From positions 1 to 64,000 of the forward strand of contig NZ_AUCK01000007.1 in NCBI RefSeq assembly GCF_000429725.1: 64,000 nt of DNA. The letters are read 5' to 3'. This DNA comes from Alkalicoccus chagannorensis DSM 18086. GTDB lineage: Bacteria; Bacillota; Bacilli; Bacillales; Salisediminibacteriaceae. Below, piece by piece: positions 21,471 through 29,238 of the stretch. Below the pieces are notes generated by a model. It was given only the letters and a program-made list of their open reading frames with translations, did no database searches and had not been told where the DNA came from. Position 1 is the stretch's first letter. Each line of letters starts with the position of its first letter. The translations under genes and the position numbers were made by a program.

Positions 21471-22311
21471 AGGACTCGGTCGTGGAATCAATGCGTTTTT
21501 CCCGGATGCCTCCAGCAGTGACGAGACGCAGATCACCGAGATCAAACTGAAGGAGATCCGTCCGAACCCGTATCAGCCGCGCAGACATTTTGATGAGGAA
21601 GCGATGAAGGAACTCGCCGACTCCCTGAACAAACAAGGGCTGCTGCAGCCGATTACGGTGCGGGAGAGTATTAAAGGATATGAAATCGTCGTCGGCGAAC
21701 GACGGTTCCGGGCCGCGCAGCAGAACGGCTGGAGCGTCATCCCTGCGGTCGTGAAGACGATGGACGACGATCAGATGATGGAGCTTGCCATCATCGAAAA
21801 CCTGCAGCGGGAGAATCTCTCGCCGCTGGAAGAAGCGCAGGGGTACCAAAAGCTCATGGAGCACCGCGGCCTCACGCAGCAGCAGCTGGCCGACCGGCTC
21901 GGCAAAAGCCGCTCGTACCTGGCGAATATGCTGCGCCTGCTGCAACTGCCGAAAACCGCCCAGCAGTACCTGGCAGAAGAGAAGATTTCGACCGGCCACG
22001 CCCGGGCGCTTCTCGGCTTGAAGAACAAACAGGAGCTGACGCCGCTGCTGCAGCGGATTGTGCGCGAGAGCATGTCTGTCCGGCAGCTGGAAGCATGGAT
22101 TCAGCAGGCGAATGCTGATGTTTCACGTGAAACGAAGCCGAAAACCGCGAAGCCGGCCTGGGTTCATTCGCGTGAATCGATGCTGACGTCGTACCTCGGT
22201 ACGAAAGTACAGATCACCCCGGGAAAGAAACGGAACCGGATTGAGATTGATTTTGAGTCAGAAGAAGAGCTGGAACGGATTGTGTCGATGATGTACCGGG
22301 AAGAAGACTAG
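21463..22311 (+). CDS. spo0J: Chromosome partitioning protein Spo0J (ParB)
   Basis: A ParB CTPase that loads at parS, spreads as a clamp, recruits condensin and controls Soj. 282 residues. The N-terminal box is IRPNPYQPRRHFDEEAMKELADS; the CTP motif is GERRFRAAQ; the helix-turn-helix is LADRLGKSRSYLANMLRLLQLP; the C-terminal dimerisation domain ends RIEIDFESEEELERIVSMMY. The ATG overlaps soj. A parS site lies within its own coding sequence, as in B. subtilis. Confidence 0.97.
   Translation: MGKGLGRGINAFFPDASSSDETQITEIKLKEIRPNPYQPRRHFDEEAMKELADSLNKQGLLQPITVRESIKGYEIVVGERRFRAAQQNGWSVIPAVVKTMDDDQMMELAIIENLQRENLSPLEEAQGYQKLMEHRGLTQQQLADRLGKSRSYLANMLRLLQLPKTAQQYLAEEKISTGHARALLGLKNKQELTPLLQRIVRESMSVRQLEAWIQQANADVSRETKPKTAKPAWVHSRESMLTSYLGTKVQITPGKKRNRIEIDFESEEELERIVSMMYREED
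22119..22134. promoter_or_regulatory. parS site inside spo0J
   Basis: TGTTTCACGTGAAACG matches the 16-bp parS consensus (TGTTNCACGTGAAACA) at all but the last base. Its place inside spo0J is shared with B. subtilis. It is the only good parS I find in the window. Confidence 0.92.
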
Positions 22312-22339
22312 TCTCGTTCTCTCTTCTGACAGAGCGGAT

Positions 22340-22368
22340 GCCGGGGAGCATGCAGTCTCCGGCTTTTC
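22340..22368 (+). terminator. Terminator after spo0J
   Basis: GCCGGGGA pairs with TCTCCGGC around an 8-nt loop, followed by TTTTCT. Confidence 0.8.
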
Positions 22369-22404
22369 TGCTGTCCATGATTTTGGCAGAAGGGGCGGAC
22401 ATAC

Positions 22405-23118
22405 ATGGTACTGCTTGGAACGATTGTGAATGGAGTCGCGATTATTGCCGGGGCGTTTATCGGCTCGCGGCTGAAACGATTCCCTGCTGGCATGCAGGAG
22501 ACCGTCATGAAGGCGATCGGCCTGGCGGTGTTGATTCTCGGAGCAACGATGGCCGTGGAGGGGGAGAATTTTCTCTTCGTTATCTTTGGACTGGCGCTTG
22601 GCGCGATGCTTGGCGAGCGCTGGAATCTGGAGGGCAAGCTGAATGAATTCGGGGGTTTTTTGGAGCGGAAGTTGAAGAAAGAAGGAGATCAGCATTCCCT
22701 AGCGGAAGGGTTTGTGGCAGCGACGCTGTTGTTTGTTGTCGGTGCGATGGCCATCATCGGCGCGCTCGACAGCGGCTTCCGTGGGGATCATTCGGTGCTC
22801 TTGACTAAATCGGTGCTCGATGGTTTCACGTCGGTCATTTTTGCGGCAACGATGGGCATCGGCGTGCTCTTTTCGGCTTTTCCCGTCATGCTGTACCAGG
22901 GCAGTATTGCCCTGGCGGCCGTGTGGATCATCCGCTTCGTGCCGGAGGAGCTGCTGGATCTGGTGATTGCGGAAATCACGGCCGTCGGCGGTGTGATGAT
23001 CATCGGGATTGCACTGAACCTGCTCGGGGTGACGAACATCCGGATTGCGAACCTACTGCCGGCGATTTTCCTCGTGGTGGTCTTCGTTTTCGCGGAGCAC
23101 TGGCTCCCCTTCTTCTGA
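22405..23118 (+). CDS. DUF554 family membrane protein
   Basis: A 237-residue integral membrane protein of the DUF554 (YdfK-like) family. I count about six or seven hydrophobic segments; family strings include LLGTIVNGVAIIAGAFIGS at the start and GAMAIIGALDSGFRGDHSVLLTKSVLDGFTS in the middle. Function is unknown; the family is sometimes labelled a transport protein without evidence. Its 3' end overlaps the convergent small membrane-protein gene by 66 bp. Confidence 0.9.
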   Translation: MVLLGTIVNGVAIIAGAFIGSRLKRFPAGMQETVMKAIGLAVLILGATMAVEGENFLFVIFGLALGAMLGERWNLEGKLNEFGGFLERKLKKEGDQHSLAEGFVAATLLFVVGAMAIIGALDSGFRGDHSVLLTKSVLDGFTSVIFAATMGIGVLFSAFPVMLYQGSIALAAVWIIRFVPEELLDLVIAEITAVGGVMIIGIALNLLGVTNIRIANLLPAIFLVVVFVFAEHWLPFF

Positions 23119-23289
23119 TTTGTGCCATTCAATGACCTGCGGCTGAACGCGGAGCTGGACGAGTTTGTAGACCGGCATTAACAGAAAACCGACGCCCATG
23201 CCGATAAACAACCCGACGTCCGGGGCATCGAATACGAGACCGATGCCCATGCCGATGAACAAGCCGGCGGGAATGAAAAGACCTTGCAC
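23053..23289 (-). CDS. Small membrane protein, convergent with DUF554 gene
   Basis: A 78-residue protein starting at GTG (23287-23289), 6 nt after a strong SD (GGAGGTG). Residues 1-45 are a tandem, glycine-rich hydrophobic repeat (GLFIGMGIGLVFDAPD then GLFIGMGVGFLLMPV), a pattern seen in short Bacillaceae membrane proteins. The C-terminal 30 residues are charged and lie opposite the 3' end of the DUF554 gene, giving a 66-bp convergent overlap. The family has no known function. Start choice rests on the SD; an upstream ATG overlaps the SD itself. Confidence 0.7.
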   Translation of the reverse strand: MQGLFIPAGLFIGMGIGLVFDAPDVGLFIGMGVGFLLMPVYKLVQLRVQPQVIEWHKSEEGEPVLRENEDHHEENRRQ

Positions 23290-23400
23290 TGCCCTCACCT
23301 CCATGGTAGTATATTGCTTTGATTTTACCACAGTTTCGGCATGGAAAAAGGAATCATCAGCCGAACATTCATTACTTAGTTGGGAAGGTGGTTGAAGCGG

Positions 23401-23595
23401 ATGGCAGAGTTTCATCTGAATGACGTTGTCGAAATGAAAAAGCAGCATCCGTGCGGCACCAACCGGTGGAAGATCATCCGGATGGGGATGGATATCCGGA
23501 TCAAGTGCGAAGGGTGCGGCCACAGTATTATGATGAAGCGACGGGATTTTGAGAAGAAAATGAAGCGTGTCCTTGCCTCGGCAGAAGAGGAATAG
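23401..23595 (+). CDS. DUF951 family protein (YyzM-like)
   Basis: A 64-residue cytoplasmic protein: MAEFHLNDVVEMKKQHPCG, then TNRWKIIRMGMDIRIKCEGCGHSIM. The pattern VxMKKxHPCG ... W ... R.GADIkiKC..CgH and the cysteines (C21, CEGC) mark DUF951. The family is found almost always just before ychF in Firmicutes; function unknown, possibly a small zinc or nucleic-acid-binding protein. ATG chosen over the TTG 9 nt upstream. Confidence 0.88.
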   Translation: MAEFHLNDVVEMKKQHPCGTNRWKIIRMGMDIRIKCEGCGHSIMMKRRDFEKKMKRVLASAEEE

Positions 23596-23729
23596 ACATG
23601 CGGGTGCGGCCGTCTCCTGCGTAACAGGGGGCGGCTTCTTTTCTTATATCAGAACCATACGTTCTCCTGAAGGAAGACGGCGGCTTGGTCCGACGCGTGC
23701 GTTTCGTTCAAAAGCACGGCCGCCTGCCG

Positions 23730-23758
23730 TTGCGTTCAGGCGCGGGAATCTCTATAAT
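23730..23758 (+). promoter_or_regulatory. Candidate ychF promoter
   Basis: TTGCGT (23730-23735), a 17-bp spacer and TATAAT (23753-23758), 65 bp upstream of ychF. Confidence 0.65.
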
Positions 23759-23822
23759 GAGGAAGGATGCAGACTTGTACGCGTGCACAAGGAAAGTTTG
23801 AAAATAAAGGAGAAATGAAATC

Positions 23823-24923
23823 ATGGCGTTAACAACAGGAATTGTGGGGCTCCCGAACGTCGGGAAATCCACGCTTTTTAATGCAATCACACAGGCAGGG
23901 GCAGAATCGGCCAACTACCCGTTCTGTACCATCGACCCGAACGTCGGCATTGTCGAGGTCCCGGACGGCCGCCTGCAGACGCTCACCGAGATGGTTATTC
24001 CGGAGAAAACGGTCCCGACGGCCTTTGAATTCACCGATATCGCCGGTATTGTCGAAGGTGCCAGCAAAGGAGAAGGGCTCGGGAACAAATTTCTTTCCAA
24101 TATCCGTGAAGTGGATGCGATCTCCCACGTGGTGCGCTGCTTTGACGATGAGAACGTGACGCATGTCTCCGGCGGGGTCGATCCGATCCGTGATATTGAA
24201 GTGATCAACCTCGAGCTGATTCTCGCGGACCTGGAATCCGTGGAGAAACGGATCGGCAAAGTCGAGAAGATGGCGAAATCGAAAGACAAAGATGCGATGG
24301 CGGAGTTTGAAGTACTGAAGAAGCTGCGTGACGCGTTTGAATCCGAAATGCCGGCACGAAGCGTGGACTTCTCCAAAGAAGAGAAGAAGCTGGTCAAAGG
24401 CTTCCAGCTCCTCACCGAAAAGCCGGTGCTTTATGTAGCCAACGTCAGTGAAGAAGATCTGCTCGATCCATCCGGCAACGAGCATGTGCAGCGGGTGAAG
24501 CAGCTGGCAGCGGATCATAACGCGGAAGTCATCGTCGTCTGTGCGAAAATCGAGGCGGAGATTGCGGAACTCGAAGGAGCGGAAAAGCAGGAGTTCCTCG
24601 ACGACCTCGGCATTGAAGAAGCCGGTCTCGATCAGCTCATCCGTGCGGCCTACGCGCTGCTCGGCCTGGACACGTACTTCACGGCCGGCAAGCAGGAAGT
24701 CCGCGCCTGGACGATCCGACGCGGCACGAAAGCCCCTCAGGCAGCAGGTGTCATCCACACCGACTTTGAGCGAGGCTTTATCCGTGCCGAAGTCGTCTCC
24801 TATGACGATCTCGTCTCTGCCGGTACCATGAACAAAGCGAAAGAAGAAGGCAACGTGCGTCTCGAAGGGAAAGAATACGTCGTGCAGGACGGCGACGTCG
24901 TCCACTTCCGTTTCAACGTATAA
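23823..24923 (+). CDS. ychF: Redox-regulated ATPase/GTPase YchF
   Basis: An Obg-family P-loop NTPase of 366 residues that prefers ATP and binds ribosomes. G1 is GLPNVGKSTLFNAIT (about 8-22), followed by YPFCTIDPNVG and DIAGIVEGASKGEGLGN; the C-terminal TGS domain ends DGDVVHFRFNV. The SD AAAGGAG is 8 nt upstream of the ATG. In Bacillus it leads directly to rpsF; here a block of about 10.5 kb of accessory genes separates them. Confidence 0.97.
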   Translation: MALTTGIVGLPNVGKSTLFNAITQAGAESANYPFCTIDPNVGIVEVPDGRLQTLTEMVIPEKTVPTAFEFTDIAGIVEGASKGEGLGNKFLSNIREVDAISHVVRCFDDENVTHVSGGVDPIRDIEVINLELILADLESVEKRIGKVEKMAKSKDKDAMAEFEVLKKLRDAFESEMPARSVDFSKEEKKLVKGFQLLTEKPVLYVANVSEEDLLDPSGNEHVQRVKQLAADHNAEVIVVCAKIEAEIAELEGAEKQEFLDDLGIEEAGLDQLIRAAYALLGLDTYFTAGKQEVRAWTIRRGTKAPQAAGVIHTDFERGFIRAEVVSYDDLVSAGTMNKAKEEGNVRLEGKEYVVQDGDVVHFRFNV

Positions 24924-24947
24924 ACGTTCCAGGATATTTGCTATAGA

Positions 24948-24981
24948 AGGCCCTCCACCACAACGAATGGCGGAGGGCCTC
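24948..24981. terminator. Hairpin after ychF
   Basis: AGGCCCTCC pairs with GGAGGGCCT. Neither strand has a good T-run, so termination strength is uncertain. It separates ychF from the convergent flavodoxin gene. Confidence 0.5.
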
Positions 24982-25068
24982 TGCTATGGTATGGGAAGCG
25001 TCCAAGCGTTTGTTCAACGAGACGCTCCTCCTTTGCGGTTCTTCGCCGCAGGAAAATCCGTTCCCCGC

Positions 25069-25518
25069 TTACGGTTGCTTCAGAACGTCGAGCACTGCTT
25101 CGATGTAGTCGTCCACGAGCGCATCCGTTTCCTGCACATCTGCTTCTCCATCTGCTTTCATGGCAGGCACCCGCAGCCGGCCGCCCTGTTTCTGGACGAG
25201 CGCTTCCAGGTGATCGACGGCGCCGGCGAAATGTTCATAGCCGGTGTCGCCGGTACCGAAAATGGCAAAGGACAAGCCGCTCAAGTCGGTTTCTTTCATG
25301 TCATCATACAAATCCAGCATGTCATCCGGCACGTCCCCGTCCCCGAAGGTGTAGGAACCGAGCAGCACCATGTCAAACTCCTGAAAGCGGGAAGCCTCCG
25401 CTGTGTTCGCTTCCTCCACCACGACCTCCATGCCGGCCTCCTGGAGGCGTTCTTCCATCCTCTCGGCGAGCTCTTCCGTATGACCACTCAACGTCGCGAA
25501 GACAATATAGATATTCAT
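25069..25518 (-). CDS. Flavodoxin
   Basis: A 149-residue FMN-binding electron carrier. The phosphate-binding loop is ATLSGHTEELA (8-18); the second FMN loop is LLGSYTFGDGDVPDD (about 53-67) and the third is FGTGDTGYEHF. It is acidic overall. The promoter and SD (GAAAGGAGGGG) lie directly upstream, just after the flavohemoglobin terminator. The partner reductase is not in the window. Confidence 0.93.
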   Translation of the reverse strand: MNIYIVFATLSGHTEELAERMEERLQEAGMEVVVEEANTAEASRFQEFDMVLLGSYTFGDGDVPDDMLDLYDDMKETDLSGLSFAIFGTGDTGYEHFAGAVDHLEALVQKQGGRLRVPAMKADGEADVQETDALVDDYIEAVLDVLKQP

Positions 25519-25547
25519 TGTATCCCCTCCTTTCTTTCATTATGGAG

Positions 25548-25580
25548 AAAAAAACCGCCGCAGACAAATGCCTGCGGCGG
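25548..25580 (-). terminator. hmp terminator
   Basis: CCGCCGCAG pairs with CTGCGGCGG around an 8-nt loop; the minus strand continues into seven T. It separates hmp from flavodoxin. Confidence 0.88.
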
Positions 25581-25594
25581 TTCGTGCTGTCTTT

Positions 25595-25680
25595 TTTGGT
25601 GATTAGAATGTCTACGGGTGCATCGAGGCAGACGGCACCCGCCGTTCCGACTAAAAGAAGCTGTGCGCTATTGCTTCGGC
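25595..25680 (+). repeat. Dispersed intergenic repeat, family A, short copy
   Basis: TTAGAATGTCTACGGGTGCATC at the start and CGCCGTTCCGACTAAAAG then GCTGTGCGCTATTGC at the end match the two ends of family A; the internal hairpin section is missing. It lies between the hmp stop and its terminator. Confidence 0.5.
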
Positions 25681-25682
25681 TG

Positions 25683-26864
25683 TTACGATTCGATTGTCAT
25701 CGCACGCAGCGCCGTCCCCGGACCGAAGTATTCATAGTGGATCTGATCCGTCGTGAAGCCTCGTCCGAGCAGAAGGCCGGCTGCTGCTTCCATGAATGCT
25801 TCCGGTCCGCATAGGTACACGTCCGCCGTATCCGCCGGCAGAAACTGCTCCAGCAGCTCCGGCGTCAAACGTCCCACGGCGTCCACCGCCTCCGGGTCGA
25901 CAGGTGTTTCAGCGACGAGAAAGCTTCCCGCGAGGGTGTCCGCTGCCGGTTCGTTCGTCAGCGCCGCCGCTTCTTCGGTGCGCACGGCATGGACGAGAGT
26001 GAGCGGACGGTCCGGCTGCCGCGCCTGCTGTTCTTTGATCATGCTCATGAGCGGCGTGATACCGACACCGCCGGCAAGAAATGCCGCTGGGCGCTTCTCG
26101 TTATCGATGGTGAAATCACCCGCAGGCGCACTCACCGGAAGCATCTGTCCCGGCTCCACGTGCTCATGCAGCCACGTAGAAACCATCCCCGCCGGGCCTT
26201 CTTCCTTCTTCACGCTGATGCGGAAGTGTTCCTGCCCGGGGGCATCCGACAACGAATACTGCCGGATATGGGTATACGGCTCCCCGTCGATCTCCGCCTT
26301 GATGCTGAGATACTGTCCCGGGGCAAAGGCCGGCATCGGCTGCTCCTGCTGCCGGCGCAGATAGAACGACGTGATTTCGCTGCTCTCCTGCACCTTCTCG
26401 ACCACTTCGAGCTCCTCAAATCCTTCCCAGGCAGCCGCCTCGTACATCTCTTTTTCAATCTGAATGAAAATATCCGCAATGATTTGGTATGCAGCGCCCC
26501 ACGCCTCGATGACCGGATCGTCTTCAGCCAGATTCAGTTTATCCTGCATCGCCTGCAGGAGATATTTCCCGACAATCGGATAGTGTTCCGGCAGTACCCC
26601 GATACTGCGGTGCTTATGCGCCACCCGTTTGACGAAAGGCAGGATCGCCTCCAGATCATCGATATGTACCGCGGCCTGGTAAAGGGAATAGGCGAGGGCC
26701 TGAGGCTGCATCCCGGTTTTCTGGTGCACGTGGTTGAAGATGTGGAGCAGCTCCGGGTGCGCCTCGAACATCGTCTCGTAAAAATGAGTCGTTACCGTCA
26801 CTCCGTGTTCTTCCAACACGGGAATCGTCGCCTTGATCGTCTGTTTGTGTTCTTCTGTAAGCAA
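25683..26864 (-). CDS. hmp: Flavohemoglobin (nitric oxide dioxygenase) Hmp
   Basis: Converts NO and O2 to nitrate using NAD(P)H. 393 residues: globin domain (1-140) with Tyr29 (B10), Gln53 (E7) and the heme-binding His85 in AHKHRSIG, at the same positions as in E. coli Hmp; FAD domain with RQYSLSDAP; NAD domain with GGVGITPLMSM and YLCGPEAFM. The start is TTG at 26862-26864, 9 nt after AGAGGAGG; a longer upstream frame has no SD and would add about 53 residues. An NsrR-type operator sits upstream, predicting NO induction. Confidence 0.95.
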   Translation of the reverse strand: MLTEEHKQTIKATIPVLEEHGVTVTTHFYETMFEAHPELLHIFNHVHQKTGMQPQALAYSLYQAAVHIDDLEAILPFVKRVAHKHRSIGVLPEHYPIVGKYLLQAMQDKLNLAEDDPVIEAWGAAYQIIADIFIQIEKEMYEAAAWEGFEELEVVEKVQESSEITSFYLRRQQEQPMPAFAPGQYLSIKAEIDGEPYTHIRQYSLSDAPGQEHFRISVKKEEGPAGMVSTWLHEHVEPGQMLPVSAPAGDFTIDNEKRPAAFLAGGVGITPLMSMIKEQQARQPDRPLTLVHAVRTEEAAALTNEPAADTLAGSFLVAETPVDPEAVDAVGRLTPELLEQFLPADTADVYLCGPEAFMEAAAGLLLGRGFTTDQIHYEYFGPGTALRAMTIES

Positions 26865-26918
26865 AGAACAGCACCTCCTCTGTTTGATACCTTTATTGAA
26901 ACATATTTCACACGTTAA

Positions 26919-26941
26919 AAGAAGTATTTTAAATGAATCTT
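26919..26941. promoter_or_regulatory. NsrR-type operator upstream of hmp
   Basis: The 23-bp dyad begins AAGAAGTATTT and ends AAATGAATCTT, matching the AAGATGYATTT-type NsrR inverted repeat with few mismatches. It is centred about 65 bp upstream of the hmp start. NsrR itself is not in the window. Confidence 0.75.
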
Positions 26942-26979
26942 TTTGTGAACAATCTGTTACAACCGCTTCCAACGCCGTC

Positions 26980-27015
26980 GCACTGCGGCACTCGCCGTTC
27001 CGGTCGGCAGGCATT
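26980..27015. repeat. Family A fragment
   Basis: About 30 bp (CTGCGGCACTCGCCGTTCCG, then TCGGCAGGC) are identical with one difference to 33,283-33,312 inside a full family A copy. Confidence 0.6.
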
Positions 27016-27051
27016 CCAGGCACAGTGCCTCGGCAGTCGCAAACGGAAAAC

Positions 27052-27954
27052 CTAAAACGGCAGTGGGTCCTCCCCGGCCGTCATGCCGCTGTAGAGCTCG
27101 GTGAAAAACGCCTCCATGACCGGAGTTACCGGCCGGTCGCGGCGATAGATGAGGGAAATCCAGCGCGTCGCATGCTCATATGGCAGCGGACGCACGGCGA
27201 GCGTCCCGGCAGCGACATCAGCAGCGACGGCCCGTGAGGACAACACCGCGCAGCCGCTCCCGAGTTTGACGAGCGAGCGGATCGCCTCCACGTTTGTCAG
27301 CTCCATGGCCGGCTGCAGGGTCATGCCTGCCGCGGCCGCCCAGTCGTTGACGATATCCCTCGTCGATCCACTCTGATGCAGCAGCAGCGGCCACGAAGGG
27401 AGCGCTTCTTCCAGCGAATGGACGGTAAGCAGCGGATGATCGGGCGGCGTCACGAGCACCACGTCGTCCTGCGCGAGCCGCTTGACGACGAGCCGTTTCG
27501 TATCCAGCTGCTGCTCCGAGACCACCCCGGCATCGAGTCGCTTCATGACAATGTCCTCCGCGGTCTTCGGCGTCGGCTGAATCGAAATATGAAGCTGAAT
27601 CCCCGGCGACTGCTGCTGGAACGCATACAGAATCTCCGGCAGCACATAGTTGGCGGGCACATAACTCGCGCCGACAAACAGCTCTCCTTTTTTGTCCCGA
27701 TAATCCCGCATCACCCGTTCCGTCTCCTCAAACAGCGCCATCATCTCGCGGGAATAATGACGGAGCGCCGCGCCCGCCGGCGTCATCATCACCTGATCCC
27801 CCTTCCGCTCAAACAGCGGCGTACCGACAGACGCCTCGAGCTCCTTCAAATGAAACGACACCGTCGGCTGCTTCACGCCGAGCGCCTCCGCCGCCGCTGA
27901 CATGCTCTGCAGCTGCGAAAAATGATGAAAAACTTCAAGCTGCTTCCATTTCAT
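27052..27954 (-). CDS. LysR-family transcriptional regulator
   Basis: 300 residues: N-terminal winged helix-turn-helix (1-60; MKWKQLEVFHHFSQLQSMSAAAEALGVKQPTVSFHLKELE) and a periplasmic-binding-like effector domain (about 90-290). It is divergent from the ABC importer genes that start 187 bp away, so it most likely controls them in response to a small anionic ligand. The start is ATG at 27952-27954 with AAGGGAGTGAGAGG upstream. The spacer contains an inverted pair CAATAC ... GTATTG (28,028-28,061), a possible binding site. Confidence 0.92.
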   Translation of the reverse strand: MKWKQLEVFHHFSQLQSMSAAAEALGVKQPTVSFHLKELEASVGTPLFERKGDQVMMTPAGAALRHYSREMMALFEETERVMRDYRDKKGELFVGASYVPANYVLPEILYAFQQQSPGIQLHISIQPTPKTAEDIVMKRLDAGVVSEQQLDTKRLVVKRLAQDDVVLVTPPDHPLLTVHSLEEALPSWPLLLHQSGSTRDIVNDWAAAAGMTLQPAMELTNVEAIRSLVKLGSGCAVLSSRAVAADVAAGTLAVRPLPYEHATRWISLIYRRDRPVTPVMEAFFTELYSGMTAGEDPLPF

Positions 27955-28058
27955 CCTCTCACTCCCTTGATTTCCATGTCTTTTTTGATCCTCCTCCAAC
28001 ATTTCCGGGCCTGCTTATAGAAAAAATCAATACCTGTATAGAGAATGCCACACCAGTA

Positions 28059-28087
28059 TTGAAGGAATGTTAATTTTTCATTTAAAT
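28059..28087 (+). promoter_or_regulatory. Candidate promoter of the ABC importer operon
   Basis: TTGAAG (28059-28064), 17 bp, TTAAAT (28082-28087). The -35 overlaps the right arm of the CAATAC/GTATTG inverted pair, a place where a LysR protein could act. Confidence 0.5.
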
Positions 28088-28140
28088 TTCCTTAACATTT
28101 CCCCCGTAGTATGAGGGACGTAGAGAAAGGAGCGGACAAC

Positions 28141-29238
28141 ATGGACATTCAATTTAAACAACTGGAAAAATGGTTCGGGCAGCTGCAGGCGTTGAAACCC
28201 CTCTCCATGACGGTGCAGTCCGGAGAGTTTGTGAGTCTGGTTGGTCCTTCGGGATGCGGGAAGACGACATTGTTAAGGATGATAGCAGGATTGGAAGAAC
28301 CGGCCTCCGGCGCGATTCACTTCGGCGGAACAGCAGTCTACGACAACAGCAGGAAGGTCAACCTGCCGCCGCAGAAGCGGAAGATCGGCATGGTCTTCCA
28401 GGACTTTGCCCTCTGGCCGCACATGACGGTCTTCGAAAATGTCGCCTACGGCTTGAAAGCAGCCGGCAGAAACAAAGAGGTGCAGGAGAAAGTGTCCGAG
28501 GCCCTCGACAACGTGCAGCTCGGCAGCTTCCAAGAGCGCTATCCGCATCAGCTTTCCGGCGGGCAGCAGCAGCGGGTGGCGATCGCACGGGCGGTGGCCA
28601 CCGACCCGGACATCATGCTTCTGGATGAGCCACTGAGTGCGCTCGATGCGTCCCTCCGCGATGAGATGCGGATCCTGCTGCAGTCGCTCGTCAAAAAGCT
28701 GAACATGACCGCCGTCTACGTCACGCATGATCAAAGCGAAGCGATGGCGATGTCGGACCGGGTCGTCGTCATGAATGACGGCAAAGTCCAGCAGACGGGC
28801 ACACCGGAAGAAATATACCAGCGTCCCGTCAACGAGGTGGTCGCTTCTTTCATCGGAAAAGGGGCCCTGATCCAGGGACTGGTGACAGAGGTGGAGGACG
28901 TCCCGATGCTCAAAGTCAACGCGGACGTGCAGATTCCCCTTTCCACGAGCAAAACGAAAGGGCTCGAGCCCCATGACTGGGTGCATGCCATTATCCGCCC
29001 GGAGCAGGTCTCCCTCGATACCGCCCCGGCAGAAGCGGGGATCCGCGCTGCGGTAGAAACCGTGAGCTTTCTTGGAGAACGATACGAAGTCAGTCTGACG
29101 CTCGACGGCTCAGACGAACGACTCTTTGCCTATACACCGGAGAGGACGGTCCCGGGACAGGAAGTGTCTGTCACCGTCCGCAGTACGATTCATCTCATAC
29201 AGCATAAAGGAGGAGTTTCCCGTGAAGAAACAGCTTAA
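28141..29238 (+). CDS. ABC importer ATP-binding protein (FbpC/PhnT-like)
   Basis: 365 residues. Walker A is GPSGCGKT (35-42), the Q-loop follows, the signature is LSGGQQQRVAIARA, Walker B is IMLLDEPLSALD, and the H-loop is VTHDQSEA. A C-terminal TOBE-like regulatory domain (about 275-365) is present. The class serves ferric iron, phosphonate or hexose-phosphate type importers. The SD AGAAAGGAG precedes the ATG. It overlaps the binding-protein gene by 17 bp. No Fur box is visible, so an iron substrate should not be assumed. Confidence 0.92.
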   Translation: MDIQFKQLEKWFGQLQALKPLSMTVQSGEFVSLVGPSGCGKTTLLRMIAGLEEPASGAIHFGGTAVYDNSRKVNLPPQKRKIGMVFQDFALWPHMTVFENVAYGLKAAGRNKEVQEKVSEALDNVQLGSFQERYPHQLSGGQQQRVAIARAVATDPDIMLLDEPLSALDASLRDEMRILLQSLVKKLNMTAVYVTHDQSEAMAMSDRVVVMNDGKVQQTGTPEEIYQRPVNEVVASFIGKGALIQGLVTEVEDVPMLKVNADVQIPLSTSKTKGLEPHDWVHAIIRPEQVSLDTAPAEAGIRAAVETVSFLGERYEVSLTLDGSDERLFAYTPERTVPGQEVSVTVRSTIHLIQHKGGVSREETA

